Positions 26,571 through 38,357 of a stretch of 64,000 nucleotides of DNA are shown here, in pieces (position 1 is the stretch's first letter; each line of letters begins with the position of its first letter). Under the pieces are notes generated by a model. That model did not search any database, was not told the DNA's origin, and saw nothing but the letters and a program-made list of their open reading frames with translations. A program made the position numbers and the translations under genes. This stretch comes from Blepharisma japonicum (Eukaryota > Ciliophora > Heterotrichea > Heterotrichida > Blepharismidae). The stretch is taken from assembly GCA_949751835.1 (NCBI GenBank), contig CATKHK010000045.1, positions 186,001 to 250,000 of the forward strand, read 5' to 3'.

Positions 26571-26612
26571 ACCACTTTCTAATTTTCTATCTAAATTTAA
26601 GGACACCTATAA

Positions 26613-28787
26613 ATGTCTGATAAGAAAAAGCCTAAGATCAAGAGTTTTAAGCCCATTGCTAAAGCAGCTACTGAAGAAGAAACAGAAGAATTGCTTGGAA
26701 AAATATCAAAAGCCATCAATCAGATCTATAACTTTGAGACTTCAACATTAAGATACCAAGAATATTACGCATACTGCTATAAGCTGACCATGAGCAAAAA
26801 GGAAAAAATCCTATATAACTCGTTAAAATCCATTATTGAAGAAAAAACCAAAATTATCACTGAACAGCTTAAAGGCGTTCAAAGAGAAAATTTATTGGTG
26901 AAGTTCAGAGATCTTTGGGATACCCATAAAACATGCACAGGATATGTGAAAAATTTAATGAGCTATTTGGAGACAGGATATATACAACAAAATAGGCTAA
27001 CTCCAATTTATGATTTAGGGCTTATTACATTTAAAGAATTAGTATTTAAAGATGAAACACTATGCCCGAAATTAAATAATTTGCTGATGGAAATGATAAA
27101 TAAAGATAGGAATGGTGAAGTCATTGAAAAAGATGTGATAAAATCTATATCAAATATGCTAATTGAAGTTGGCTTAAATTCAAGGCAAATGTATAAAGAA
27201 ATTTTAGAGGATTCATTTTTGGTGCAAACTGATATATTTTATAATAATGAGGCAAAACTTTTAATTGATGAAATGCAGGTACCAGAATTTTTGAAAAAAG
27301 CTGAAGATAGGCTTGAGGAAGAAAAACGAAGAGTTTTTGCATATTTAGATATTTCTTCAATGGAGCCTTTATTGAGGCTTGTTGACAAGAATTTCATTGA
27401 AATAAACGCTAAAGCATTAGTAAAATCTGATTCTGGGTTAGCTAAAATGATTAATAATACAAGTATCAATGATATTTGCAGGATGTATAGGCTTTATCAA
27501 AGGACACGTGAATTGCAAAAAGAAATTCATGCCTGTTTAGAACAATATATTGAAGAAAAAGGTGAAGAAATTGTCAAAAGTCAAGATTCTATCAAAAATC
27601 CAATAAAGCTTATAAGCGATATTATTGAGTTACGTGACAAAATTATTTTAATTCATACAAGTGCTTTTAAACGAGATATTATGGCTGAAGTTTCAATTCG
27701 CCGTAGCTTTGAAAAAGTTTTCAATAAATATCCACGAATTGTTTTGGCTCTTGTACTTTACATTGACTATTTATTTCAAAAAGAAATAAAAGGAATAAGT
27801 GACGAAGAAATTGACCTCAAGCTGAATAAAATTATCGACCTTTTTAAATATGTTTCAGATAAAGACGTTTTCGAAAGCTACTATAAAAATTATTTAGCTA
27901 AAAGGCTTTTATCTGATAAAAGTCTTAATGACGAGGCTGAAAAATCATTAGTGAGGCAGATGAAAACTGAGTGTGGCTCTCAGTATACATCAAGAATAGA
28001 AGGAATGATCAACGATATGGGAGTGGCTAAGCAAGATTCCAATAATTTCCCAAATACAGCTCAGTTTGACTTCGAAGCCAGAGTCTTGACTCAAACTTAC
28101 TGGCCCCAAGACGATTTACCACCTATTTTGCTGCCTGCTCAGCTTGCTCAGATTTCTGAAAAATTCACAAATTTCTATATGACTCAGCATTCAGGTCGCC
28201 GCTTAAATTGAAAGCATTCCCATGGGAATTGCATATTAAAAGCCAACATAGGATGTGAAGGAAAACAATACGAGCTTTTAGTTTCTACTTATCAAGCCTG
28301 CGTTCTCCTGCTTTATAATGAAACTGACAATTACCCTTTAACTTCAATTATTTCTTCTTTAAGAGGCTTTAAAGACGAGCTTGTAAAACATATCCTTGGC
28401 CTTGTAAAGGCAAAAATCCTTACAAAGCCAACAAGAGGCAAAGATCTCCCTGACGACTCAGTGTTAACACTAAACACAAAATTTACAAATAAATTAAAAA
28501 GAATCCAAGTCACAATAATTTCTTCAAAAGAAAAAGAAAAAGATTCACAGTCCCAAACTATGGTGGATGAAGAAAGAAAACATGTGATTGAGTCTGCTAT
28601 TATAAGGGTCATGAAATCAAGAAGGGAGCTTGAGCATCCCAATTTAATTGTTGAGGTATGCAAATTACTAAGTCATAGGTTTACGCCTGATATTAAGAAT
28701 GTGAAGAAAAGAATTGAAAGTTTGATAGAGAGAGATTATTTAGAAAGAGATGAAAGGAATATTAATTTATACCGTTATAAAGCTTAA
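26613..28787 (+). CDS. CUL3: Cullin, CUL3-type scaffold of CRL ubiquitin ligases
   Basis: 724 residues, one in-frame TGA at 28209-28211. The N-terminus (KKPKIKSFKPIAKA, then IYNFETSTLRYQEYYAYCYK) follows the CUL3 pattern. Cullin repeats cover about 30-350 and the cullin homology domain about 370-600. The C-terminal winged helix contains VIESAIIRVMKSRRELEH with the neddylation lysine of the IVRIMK motif, and the protein ends in the usual YxRDxxxxxxYxYxA pattern. By family it binds RBX1 at the C-terminus and BTB adaptors at the N-terminus. A protein with two BTB domains is encoded at 61495-63930. Its stop codon overlaps that of the next, convergent gene. Confidence 0.94.
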
Positions 28788-29427
28788 TATAAAACGCATA
28801 CTTTGCAGCTTCTATTAGCTGCATTTTGTCTAGGAAGAGTTGAGTAATACCGTGCTTCTTCATCAATGGCAGCTAAAGATTGGTAGCCATTGATGTCTTT
28901 ATTTTCACCACCTCTGCTCATTCTATTTAAAACTAGTGCCATGTCTTGCAAGTCATATAACTCCTTTGAAATTTGTTTTATAGTTTTTCCTGGGATTTGG
29001 TCTTGGTTTGTTTTCAATGATTTAGAATCATATCCGTCTCTTGTTAATTCATAAACTGACCAGTATTCGTTGTTTCATGTATCCTGGAAATCGCACCCTA
29101 ATTCATTAAATTTTTGGGTATCGTCTAGAAGTCTCTAATTGGTCTTTACTTGCTGCATTTTAGCAGTTTTTGCTGACTTTGGAAGCTTGTCTAAGCCATC
29201 TAGAATTGACTCTTCCATATATATGTATTTCGCCATCAGCTACATACAAAATACTTCACTAATTTCACTTTTCTTTTTATTGGGGATTTTAAGTTCTTGA
29301 ACTATTGAATCGAAAATATCTAAACAATCTTCAAGATCATAGATATCTTGCTATATATAAAGCCTACAATGTCATAACTCTTAACTTCTGCACTCACCAT
29401 AAAGATAGATTCTCTTTCTCTTTCCAT
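28784..29427 (-). CDS. Unrecognised 198-residue protein, three mini-introns
   Basis: Starts MERERESIF. Three introns must be removed: 29351-29367 (17 nt), 29240-29254 (GTATTTTGTATGTAG) and 29135-29149 (GTAAAGACCAATTAG). Doing so joins three short open stretches into one acidic, helical protein (DIYDLEDCLDIFDSIVQEL; EESILDGLDKLPKS). One TGA encodes Trp in FQDTWNNEYW. It ends in a cysteine pair (SCKVCVLY). No family is recognised. The stop TAA (28784-28786) overlaps the cullin stop (28785-28787) tail to tail. The 17-nt intron is the longest in the window; its borders are the only ones that keep the frame open. Confidence 0.75.
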
Positions 29428-29761
29428 ATTTTGAGCTTATATATTATGATAAATTAATACCAAACTTTACGTATCTTATGCTGACGAGAAAAATGGATTA
29501 TAGCAAATATTTTTCGTTGGATTAATCAATAACATAATTGAGATCATTATGAAGATTTACATATTTTTTGTATTCAGTCTAGCATATCCAAAGTTGAAAT
29601 AACGATGTTTATATATGTTCTCAATAATAAATAGAAATAATAAATCATCTTTTATACTGAAAGCTTCTTACTGATTTTTATATAGAATAATAGCAAAATC
29701 TATTGTCAAATCCTTATAACTCCACATGCATTAATTTTATTATATTCACTCTGGTGATAAA
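29428..29761. other. 334-bp divergent intergenic region
   Basis: It separates two genes transcribed away from each other and so should contain both promoters. It is A+T-rich with frequent stops in all frames. I see no motif or RNA gene. Confidence 0.6.
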
Positions 29762-30889
29762 ATGGACGAGGACAATAAGTCAGACACCTCAAGCAACAAC
29801 AGTTCTTTCGTCGACCCGAACAAGTCCATCTATGACGTTTATATCGACATCGCCCCAAACGAACAACAGTGAAAAAAAGACAAAGTTTGCCACATATGTA
29901 AAAAGAAGTTTGGTAGTAAAATTTCTTTGATAAATGAAAAGAAGTTCAGGTGCAAGTTTTGCTGGAGAGGAACATGTGGAGACTGCTCAAAAACACGAGC
30001 CAGACATCCTGACTTTGACAAGCCTCAAAGAATCTGCAATTCCTGCTTCCAAAAATCAAAGGAGAACAAAATTTCTGAAACCTATACTTATGAGCTTAAT
30101 AAAGCCCGTGGCGAAAATGATGAGCTACAAATACAGTTAGAATCAGCAAAAAGAGAAAATGAGATGCTGATAAGAGAAAAAGAACAATTAGAAGAGAAGT
30201 TGGAGCAAGTACAAAATGATGCGAATTACCGAGTGGAAGAACAACAGCAGCAAGCTGACATTCTAAAGGCAAAAAAAGCGAAAATCTCAAAAAAATATGG
30301 AAAGCTGAGGAATAAAATCCAGGCTACAGAAGAAGAGAGGGATGGACAGTATGGGAGCTTAAATATATTGAAAAATGAATCTGAATCATTAAAAGAAGCT
30401 TTGGAAAGCGATAAGAATGAATTAGAAGAAGTTAGGAATATAATTGCAGAAAAGCAAGCAGAAAAAGAAAGACTTCTGAAAAAGCTTGAAGAGGAAGAAG
30501 CTCCTCCAGTCAGAGAAAATAAGACAAGAAAACGAGGAGAGAAAGAAGAGAAATTAATAGACGAAATCGAAGCAGCTTTAAACCAAATTAAAGAAATCAA
30601 AGGTGAAAATAAATCGCTAACTCAAGAGTTAACAGACTTAGACACAGAAATAAACACCATTGAGGAAAAAACACAAAAAATCCAAAACGATATAGACCAA
30701 GGCTTAGCCCCTCAAGAGTCAGGAGTCCGCTCTGTAAGACAATCTATGGTTGCTGAAGAAGAGAAAAAAATAAAAGAGCTTAAAGAAACTATCCAAGACC
30801 AGCAGCAAAAAATTGAAAGGCTTAAAGCAGAGATCCAAAGCTCTAAGGCTTTAAATGACAGAGAAATGAGCAGCGCAGACTATAATTAA
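29762..30889 (+). CDS. FYVE-like zinc finger plus long coiled coil
   Basis: 375 residues. Residues 37-90 form a FYVE-related zinc finger. The motif WKKDKVCHIC matches the WxxD and first CxxC; three further CxxC pairs follow (CKFC, CGDC, CNSC). The first Trp is encoded by TGA. The lipid-binding RHHCR motif of true FYVE domains reads KKFRCKFCWRGTC here, so PI3P binding is doubtful; Rab-effector or FYVE-related fingers are alternatives. From about 105 to the end is an almost unbroken Lys/Glu-rich coiled coil. By architecture it could be a membrane-trafficking tether. Start and frame are clear, and it ends 44 bp before HSCB. Confidence 0.85.
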
Positions 30890-30933
30890 ATTATTATATT
30901 TAACTTAACTTTTCTCCAGCCAATGTAATAAAT

Positions 30934-31561
30934 ATGTTGGGTTTTCTTTCTCGAGGATTTGCTCACAAATGCAAAGCTTTAATGAAGCATCCCCACTATT
31001 GCAAACTATTTTGTCCTCTCTGTTATGACGAAGCTCAAGCTGTTCTAGAAGCAGGGGTAAATTATTACAAGTTATATATTATGTAATTTTCATAAAGGGA
31101 GCAAAGCTATTTGATAGACAAAGAAGATCTTCACAAGAAGTACAAGCTTTTTCAAAAGGTTTTGCATCCAGATGTATTAAGGTCTAATGGAATTACAAAT
31201 CCTAATTACTCGAAATTCTTATCAGAAGCATACCAAACGCTGAGTTGTGACGTACAGAGAGGAAAATACTTGGTGAGAAACTAGTTAGCTCAAGCTGCAT
31301 AATGAAAATATTGAAGATTCCGCAATGGATGATATTGAATTTTTGGAAGAGCAGATTAGCAAAAGGGAGACTCTTCAACAGCAAGGAGCTAGGGCAGCCA
31401 AAAAGATATTGAGAGAAGTGCAAAAAGATGAGGAAGAACTCAAGAAGTGTATAGATACAGGATTCAAGCAAGAAAATTGGATGGCAATTAGGGAAGCTCT
31501 GTCAAAGCTGAGTTTTCTTCAGAAGCTAGAGGAGGAAGCAAAGGATTTGGAAGAGTTATAG
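30934..31561 (+). CDS. HSCB: HSCB/Jac1, J-domain co-chaperone for Fe-S cluster assembly
   Basis: 193 residues after removing three introns: 31057-31071 (15 nt), 31083-31097 (15 nt) and 31273-31288 (16 nt). Only 11 nt of exon lie between the first two. The J domain has the HPD motif (KVLHPDVLRSNG), and the helical C-terminal domain starts after GKYLLKLHNENIED, which matches the family's YLLKLHG. The N-terminus carries a CPLC pair, as in eukaryotic HSCB with its cysteine-rich front. By family it delivers ISCU-bound clusters to mitochondrial HSP70. The start ATG gives a basic, hydrophobic leader (MLGFLSRGFAHKCKALMK) that fits mitochondrial import. Confidence 0.92.
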
Positions 31562-31653
31562 CTAATGATATTTAATTATTATAAATAGATAAAAGCAGGA
31601 ATTTGTATTTATGTAATATCTATGATATTTTATAATTTTTAATCTACGAGGCA

Positions 31654-32466
31654 TTAAACAAACTCTAACTTTGGTGCACGAAATTTAATGACCTGTAGAA
31701 TGCTGTCTGGAATTTCATTATCTCTTAAACCCAGAGTTTTCAGATTTGTAAGTGTGGTTGCCAAAAGCTCCAAGTTGTTTTTAGAATTTACAGTTAAGTC
31801 GTTATATCTTAACCCTAAATACTTCAATTTCGTCATATACAGTAAATTCGGTATCAGTGCAGCTAACCCTTCATCCTGGATTTTATTTTCATCCAGCGCT
31901 AGCTGCTCTAAATTTGAAATTGATCTCAAGCATGGTGCAAAACTAATTATTCCTTCGTATCCTAACTGATTTTCACTCAAATACAAAGTCTTAAGCTGTC
32001 TAGTTTTACGAAGAATCCCTGATAAATATTTTCCCCCTTCAGAATCAATATTATTTCCCTGAAAATTCAAATTTTCTAGCTTTACCAACGTCTCAAAAGA
32101 TTTGGAAAGCCTTTTGAGATCTCTTGATACTATCCCTGTTTTCCAAAGACTCAGAGATTTCAAGTTCTCAAAATATTGCAGAACCGTTTTTATGTGGTAA
32201 ATCCCTACAACATCAATTTTTGTGAAATTTAAATTGATTTCTTTGGTGTCCAAATGGTCTCCTGAAAAAATGATTTCGAACAGTTGTTTTATTTTTCTAT
32301 GCATTTGGCTTCTAGCAGCAGCATAATAATCCAAAAGGATTTTTCTGTTTACATGGCTGCTGTATCGTTTATCGGCAAGGGAGTGCTCAGTTTCTTTTAT
32401 GTTTGTGTTGTCGATTTTGATAGAAACAACTTTATTAGCAGAATTGGCAGAAACACAAGTGCCCAT
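31654..32466 (-). CDS. N-myristoylated leucine-rich-repeat protein
   Basis: 270 residues, no TGA. The N-terminus MGTCVSANSA is a strong N-myristoylation context (Gly2, Ser6) with a Cys4 that could be palmitoylated. From about 95 to 265 there are about six LRRs of the ribonuclease-inhibitor/RAN-GAP kind, for example LKTLYLSENQLGYEG, LEQLALDENKIQDEG and LKTLGLRDNEIPDS. No catalytic domain is present. It is likely a membrane-anchored interaction scaffold. The partner is unknown. Confidence 0.85.
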   Translation of the reverse strand: MGTCVSANSANKVVSIKIDNTNIKETEHSLADKRYSSHVNRKILLDYYAAARSQMHRKIKQLFEIIFSGDHLDTKEINLNFTKIDVVGIYHIKTVLQYFENLKSLSLWKTGIVSRDLKRLSKSFETLVKLENLNFQGNNIDSEGGKYLSGILRKTRQLKTLYLSENQLGYEGIISFAPCLRSISNLEQLALDENKIQDEGLAALIPNLLYMTKLKYLGLRYNDLTVNSKNNLELLATTLTNLKTLGLRDNEIPDSILQVIKFRAPKLEFV

Positions 32467-33136
32467 ATTATGTTTATGTCATAAATTTTTTTTTATGAGA
32501 AGATGAGGATCTCAGGTAATCTTTAAATTTTGCTATATCATTTTGGGAATAAAATTTATAATTTGTGGGTGAATAGAAGAAAATGGTAATTTTGAGTTAT
32601 TACTGACGAAGACTTAAGAGATGATAGAAAGAAATATTTGATTATAATAAGTTTTTGATAGCGTTAGTAATTTAGAGAATACATAATCTTAATAGATTGC
32701 TAAACTCTGGAATTAGAATCTTAACTTTTTTTTCCGGCAGCAATAGAATACTTAAATGGTAAAAAATTATGGCCAGAACTTATTGAGTTAATATGTATAA
32801 TCTGGAATTTTTTGACAATAAAGTAGTAATAATTTATGAAAAGTATTTTAATTAGTAAAGTCGGAGAAATAATGATAGAGTTAATTAATTATAGACACTT
32901 GAAATATTTATAAGATTTTAATAAAAATAAAGCTAAATTCACTAAAATTGTTGAATTTAAGCTAATAAAGTCCTGATTATTTTCCGCAATATTATTAAAA
33001 TATTTTAATTGTCATTATAGATCATATTATAAGCACTCATAGTGATTTGGCAAAAAATTAAAAAACTTTAGGAAATACGTTTAGTCTCATTATTTTTCTT
33101 TAATTTACTATCAAAATTTCATGCCTATATTTTAAA
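32467..33136. other. 670-bp divergent intergenic region
   Basis: Very A+T-rich, with stops in all frames and no recognisable gene or RNA. It lies between the LRR gene and the gene at 33137, which point away from each other, and must hold both promoters. Confidence 0.6.
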
Positions 33137-33643
33137 ATGGATTCAAACTCGCTTATCAGGAGCAAAACTGATATAAGCTGGAGACTTCGGCCTGGAGCAA
33201 TAGCAGAAAGCATTTCAGCTGCATTTGGAGGTGCCAACCCTCCAAAAACTCAGCCTCCCATATCTGCTGGCACTATCACAAAGAAAAGGCTAGCATCTTT
33301 AAAAAATAAAACAACCGATAAGGAAACATTCCTTACTGAAGCTGAAATTAATGAAATAGAAGAGCAAATTCCAGCTGACTATCAGCCCATGTCATTTGAA
33401 GACATGATCAAGGAAGTCGAGAACATGACAAGCGGGCTCAAGAAAGGGGACGATGATTTGGCAGAAATCAGAAAAAGGCTAGCAGTTTGTAGTGAAAACA
33501 TCAATGTAAGATCTACAACCACTGACGGAATTCAGAAAAATGCAAAAGAAATTGACTCTCAGTTCAAGAGCATGATAAAAGATATAGAATCTTATCCTGA
33601 TCTCGGAGAACTGTCTGATGAAGATGTTAAAACTAATAACTAA
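33137..33643 (+). CDS. Unrecognised 168-residue protein
   Basis: An intact frame from [12 protein letters not shown] to TAA. The N-terminal 50 residues are Pro/Ala/Ser-rich and likely disordered. Residues 65-165 are helical and acidic ([33 protein letters not shown]). No TGA or intron. It lies only 24 bp upstream of the CFAP97 gene in the same direction. I recognise no family. Confidence 0.75.
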   Translation: MDSNSLIRSKTDISWRLRPGAIAESISAAFGGANPPKTQPPISAGTITKKRLASLKNKTTDKETFLTEAEINEIEEQIPADYQPMSFEDMIKEVENMTSGLKKGDDDLAEIRKRLAVCSENINVRSTTTDGIQKNAKEIDSQFKSMIKDIESYPDLGELSDEDVKTNN

Positions 33644-33667
33644 TTTCTTTAATTTTCCTCTTTATAA

Positions 33668-34252
33668 ATGGGAGATTATATAGACAACAGACTCACACAA
33701 TTAAAAGACTGGACCAACTTAATATCTAAACACAAACAAAAACTAGCCGAAATAATGAAAACTCCCAGCCGAAGAATCGATAATTTATTGCCTAGCTTTT
33801 ATCATTCAGCGCCTTGTAAACGCAAAAATAAATCCCCAGAGAAAATTAACTGACTTTTTGAAGAAAATAATAGGTTCCTACACAAGCTATTAGATGTGAC
33901 TTCTGGCATAACAATTGTAAAAGCACATAAGAAAAAGCACAATCTCAGGAGACTTTCGTCAACAATGAAGGAAAAAAATAGAATTGAGTATGATAATTTA
34001 CAATTTGCAGACAGACTGATCAATATTCGTCCTACTTTATCTGTGAAAAAATGAGAGGCTGGGTATAAAGCGTCAAGGAAATACAAAGAAATTATTTCTA
34101 GACCACATTTAACCGAGACTCCGAGAAGGAGCTTGCCGAGCACAGCATTTGGAGGAAAAAGGCCAATTACTGTGCAAAACGTGGATTTCAGTATTAATGC
34201 AAACTCAGAATTAATAGAAAAAGAACCGCAACCGATTTATCAAATACTTTAG
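33668..34252 (+). CDS. CFAP97/hemingway-domain protein
   Basis: 194 residues, two in-frame TGA codons (NWLFEENNRF and KKWEAGYKA). The family signature runs from ENNRFLHKLLDVTS to RPTLSVKKWEAGYKASRKY, with the characteristic xIxxRPTxxxxxWExxY element. It is a short CFAP97D-type protein. By family it is needed for axoneme stability in motile cilia or sperm tails. Its start sits 24 bp after the preceding gene and its end is 20 bp from convergent VPS53. Confidence 0.8.
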
Positions 34253-34272
34253 CATATAATTTGAAAACTAAT

Positions 34273-36435
34273 CTAAAAGTTAAACAGTTTTTTTGCAGGC
34301 TTTGTAAGGGTTTCCCAGGGGTGATCACTCTTTTTTAAGCCCATAATAGTAAGAAGCTTTTCAAAATCCTGCTGATTCGGGTTGTCAATCAATGAAGAAT
34401 AGTTTTCTTGTACCCTTTCAGGTGGGCTACTAATAATTTTGAGCAACCCTTCAGTTTTATGGAACAGCCTATTAACAATACCGCTGAAACTTGAATTTTT
34501 TGCTTGGAGAGTCAAAAACTTTTGTTTTAGCTCAAAACAATCAAGTAAAATTTGCTGAGCTCCAAACTCCCCAATTCTTTTGCACTTATAAATACTTGTG
34601 ACTAATTTCATATTAATCATCCTACATAAATGATACTCAGCAAGCTTATTCAGAAAAGTGACATAATAATCTTCATTTAGCACTGTCGAAATGTTTTTAC
34701 TATAACCTAAGACCACTTCATTGAGTTTTACGATGTATTCACTTTTATCTCCTACTCCTTCTAGAAGCCAATTCATTCTGGTCATTGTGACAAAATTAGG
34801 TTCCATCTTTGTGTCAATCCCCAAAATCAAGCTTTGGACTCCTCTTCCAGCAAGTCTGCATAATAATTACTCTAAAAATGTGTTCACCTCTGGGTAAAAT
34901 TCTACATCATACTGAGTTTCAAGCTTAGCTCTAATAGTAGTTTCCATTTCAACTATAGTATTTCGACAGTATTCAGCTGTATTTATAATAAAAGCTATCT
35001 TTATTTCTTCTCCATCTGCCAATTTTACAGGCTTATCCACTTTTGGTAATTGTTGTACAAGCTTTTCTGCATAGTATTGCAAAATTCTTTTAAAAACTTC
35101 GCAAAGCTCACTCAATATTTTTCCAGTAGTAAATGAAAGACATTTATTAAAAGTCTGCCTTATTGAACTGAATAGCCTTATACTTGATGGCAAAACAGTG
35201 CCTTCTGATAAGTTATCTTCATTTAAAAACGTCTCCACATTTTCTGTCAATTTGTTCTCTTCATCTTCACAAAATTTGCTTAAATATGGGTTAAAACATA
35301 TTGAAATGACACCTATAAACTTAGGGGTTGGAGGTGCTTTTTGAGGTGCTTGCGAATAACTATATGGGTCATAATCACCTAATGCTCTATCAAGAATCAC
35401 AGGTTCTGATTCTTTTGGCTGCTGAACATGTGCAGCAAATCGCTTGTGCATTTCTTGTTCAAATTGCATAGTCTTCTGTAGAGCTACCACAAGTCCTCCG
35501 GTGTCAGTTTCTCCTTTATCTAAAAGCGCTATAAAGTGTTTTTTAGTGAGCTCACAAAATTCTCTTGCAATTAAGGATAAAACTCCCCAATGGGGTGGGA
35601 AATTTTGTAAATGATTATCCTTAATATCTCTTAAGCATCTTTTAAGTCACGCATAGCGGCGTTCTACATTTTCAAACCCAGCATGCATTTCTCCAGGCTG
35701 AAACAATTTTAAGTAAGGCTCTAAAAAATGGGAGCACAAGAAATCGCAGACATCAGCCCTTGTTTCTTCTCCTAATTCATCAGCACATATGCATGCTTCA
35801 GCCAATATTTCAGGAGCCACATTTGCCATTTCTCTAAAATCTTCAAGAACTTGTAAACGAAGCTCCGAAGCAATATGATCTCTACGTTTTTTTAAAGTTA
35901 CTAATGATGGTGAATTTTTGCAGTCTTCAAATTGTGAAAATAAATCAGTTGTCGCATTTAGTAAAGCTGCAGCCATTCTATATTGCTTTTTTTCGCTGAC
36001 ACCTTCTAATTGGTCAATTCCGTGTGTGAGCATCCCTAGTCTTTTTAATGATGATACCACTTTAGTTAAATTTTTTTTGGCAATGTCAAGACTTCTTATA
36101 TCTTGGCAGATTTCTTCGACCATTTCTTCTGATGTTTCTGCCTTTTTCTTCATAATTAAAATTTTGTCTTGAAGCTCGCTGATGGTCTGTTTAGAGTTGG
36201 ATAGCTCAGAAATTGCAGAATCGCGCAGGTTGGCTTGCTCCCTTATTAATTGGGAAATTTCACTTGTTACATTTGAGTATTCTTCTTTTAGTTTTGCTTG
36301 AACTGTTTCTATGCCTGATAAGCTCTGTTCGTTGGGGAATTGAGAATTTATGTAAGCAACTGGGTCGAAATCTGGAGCGTCCAATGGGTCATTGCTCGGA
36401 AAAAGCTCTTGAAGGGCTTGCTCAAGCTTTGACAT
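34273..36435 (-). CDS. VPS53: VPS53, GARP/EARP tethering complex subunit
   Basis: 720 residues. The N-terminus matches VPS53: DFDPVAYINSQFPNEQSL, then a coiled coil, then KKAETSEEMVEEICQDIRSL and KRLGMLTHGIDQLEG. The middle (from about 270) continues in helical-rod CATCHR style to the TAG stop. TGA codons are read as Trp. I choose the ATG at 36435 (MSKLEQALQELFPS); an earlier in-frame ATG would add only MIIIKY from A+T-rich leader. By family, VPS53 with VPS51, 52 and 54/50 captures endosome-derived vesicles at the trans-Golgi network. Confidence 0.93.
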
Positions 36436-36470
36436 ATATTTTATTATAATCAAATTTAGATAAGTGAAGA

Positions 36471-36983
36471 TTAATAACTATAATTTGATGGAAATGTGAC
36501 ATTTGTACGAGAGCCTTCGATTTTAAATATAAATCCAACTATTGGCTCGATTTCTAATTTTACTTTGGCTAAAGCATTTTTTCCTCGTAAATTGTACCCC
36601 TTGTTCTTAAGTGTGTATTTTCCTTTTTCTGATTTATAATCTATTTTAAAAGGCTTATAAGAAAACCTAGGTGTTATTTTGTCTCATATAATAATTGCGT
36701 TTCTCATAGGAGATTCATACTCTAGTTCTACATAAATATATATATAATTCACATTTCAATTAAAAACTTCACTAAAATCTCCTTTTAAATCGAATGATAA
36801 TTCTGCCTCTTCCCAATGGAATCTTGAATTATTTATAAATTTATTGATGTGAATATTTTGAATGCTCGTGTCAACTCTATAATCCACAAAATAGGTGCTT
36901 ATCACATTGATTCCAGCCAAAATCCCTAACACAATTACACCAAATCAAAAAGGTGCATTAAGTCTTCATAGAATGCTGTGCAT
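36471..36983 (-). CDS. SPCS3: SPC3/SPCS3, signal peptidase complex subunit 3
   Basis: 170 residues, visible only when four TGA codons are read as Trp. MHSILWRLNAPFWFGVIVLG begins the single N-terminal membrane anchor (about 10-29). A lumenal beta-rich domain follows, with FNWNVNYIYIYVELEYES and IIIWDKI, both hallmark SPC3 blocks. NVTFPSNYSY ends the protein. All four TGA positions coincide with aromatic or conserved Trp sites. By family it is an essential non-catalytic subunit of ER signal peptidase. It sits 35 bp from VPS53 and 25 bp from ALG2, all on the minus strand. Confidence 0.92.
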
Positions 36984-37008
36984 TTAATTTTATAATAATT
37001 TATCTATC

Positions 37009-38226
37009 CTATAAAGTTTCAAATTCTTCTTCTAATTGATATTTCATCCCCTTGAGAGAAAAAAATTTATTTGCATGTTTTTTGCCTTGCTCCCCAAACT
37101 TCTTCCTGAGATTTTCTTTGCTTTCTAGAGTTTCCATATAATTGCTCCACCCTTCTTCATTTTCTACAAGAAATCCGGTTTCACCATGGATAACTGACTC
37201 AGTTGGACCTCCGCTCTTCATAGCAATGACTGGTGTTCCTCTCCCCATTGCTTCAACTGGCACAATTCCAAAATGTTCTGTATAAAAATTACCATTTTCT
37301 GGAGTATATAAAACACAAATTGCATGCTGAAGTGCTTGTTCTCTTTCTCTATGTGATAAATTTTTAACAAAATATACATCATAGCTTTCTAAAGGTTTTG
37401 AAAAATCTTTAACTTCTACACATTTCAGCCCAAATGATTCAGCTTTTTTTCTGAGTTCTTCAATATGCTCAACGTTTTCAGCCATCCTTGGGTCCCATCC
37501 TCCTCCTATCACTAGCTTTGCGCTTCTTTTTTTCAAATTCGCATATCCTTCAATAGCTCTTTGTATATTTTTCTTTCTTTCATACCTATTCAAAGAGAAA
37601 AAATATTTATTTCCATCTAAAAATCCAGGTGGGCTATCAATTTCTTCATAAGTTAAGTCGACACAAGGATAAACCACATTGATTTTATCAGCATCTAGAG
37701 CTTTAAATAACCCTGTTACCACCCCTTTTGTGAAATTACTATTTACAAAAATCCTGTCTGCAGTTTTTAATCCTAATCATTCAGCTTTATCTAATGGAAA
37801 TCTATATATTCTTTTCAATAATGATGCTCTGTTTACGCAAAGCAGCTGATCAGGATAATGGCAATAAAAAACTACCTTACTAGGGCAAATCCAAAAAATT
37901 GGCAAAATAGCTGAAACTTGATCTACTATAATAATATCATATCTTCCTGCAAATAAAACCACAAATAAGCTTGCCAAAAGCATACGAATCAAAGAGCATA
38001 ATGCCACAAATCTTCCAAAAATCGTTGGTGGGCATATATTTCCTCTCACTTCCACAGATAAAGTCCCATCAGTAGTTTCCTTAAATGCTCTTGATGGATC
38101 ATGATGAGGTGTATAAATTCTGACAAAATTTCCCGAAGCTTGTAATGCTAATGCAATATTAACGATTAATTGTTCTGCACCTCCAATACCAAGATCTGGA
38201 TGTATAATCGCGATGGTTTTTACCAT
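37009..38226 (-). CDS. ALG2: ALG2, alpha-1,3/1,6-mannosyltransferase
   Basis: 405 residues, one seam at TGA (KAEWLGLKTADRIF). GT-B fold: the N-terminal half opens HPDLGIGGAEQLI, and the GT4 donor domain has LNRYERKKNIQRA, the GGGWDPRMAEN block and the EX7E motif EHFGIVPVE. These are typical of ALG2. By family it adds the second and third mannoses to the dolichol-linked precursor on the cytosolic ER face. Length is close to the family norm of ~410. Confidence 0.95.
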
Positions 38227-38357
38227 TTATAAGGGTACGTGTTTATCTTTAATAATAAATTGGCTGAATTAATATGAAAAGCCAAGTATGAAAAGCAGAA
38301 AAAATTTTCCGTTCAGTCTTCGCTGGTGGGAAACTTTGTGCGAACCAAGAAGGGACT

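Noticed and set aside
30226-30600. Minus-strand frame within the FYVE-like gene
   Set aside because: It is the Ser/Phe-rich shadow of a Lys/Glu coiled coil.
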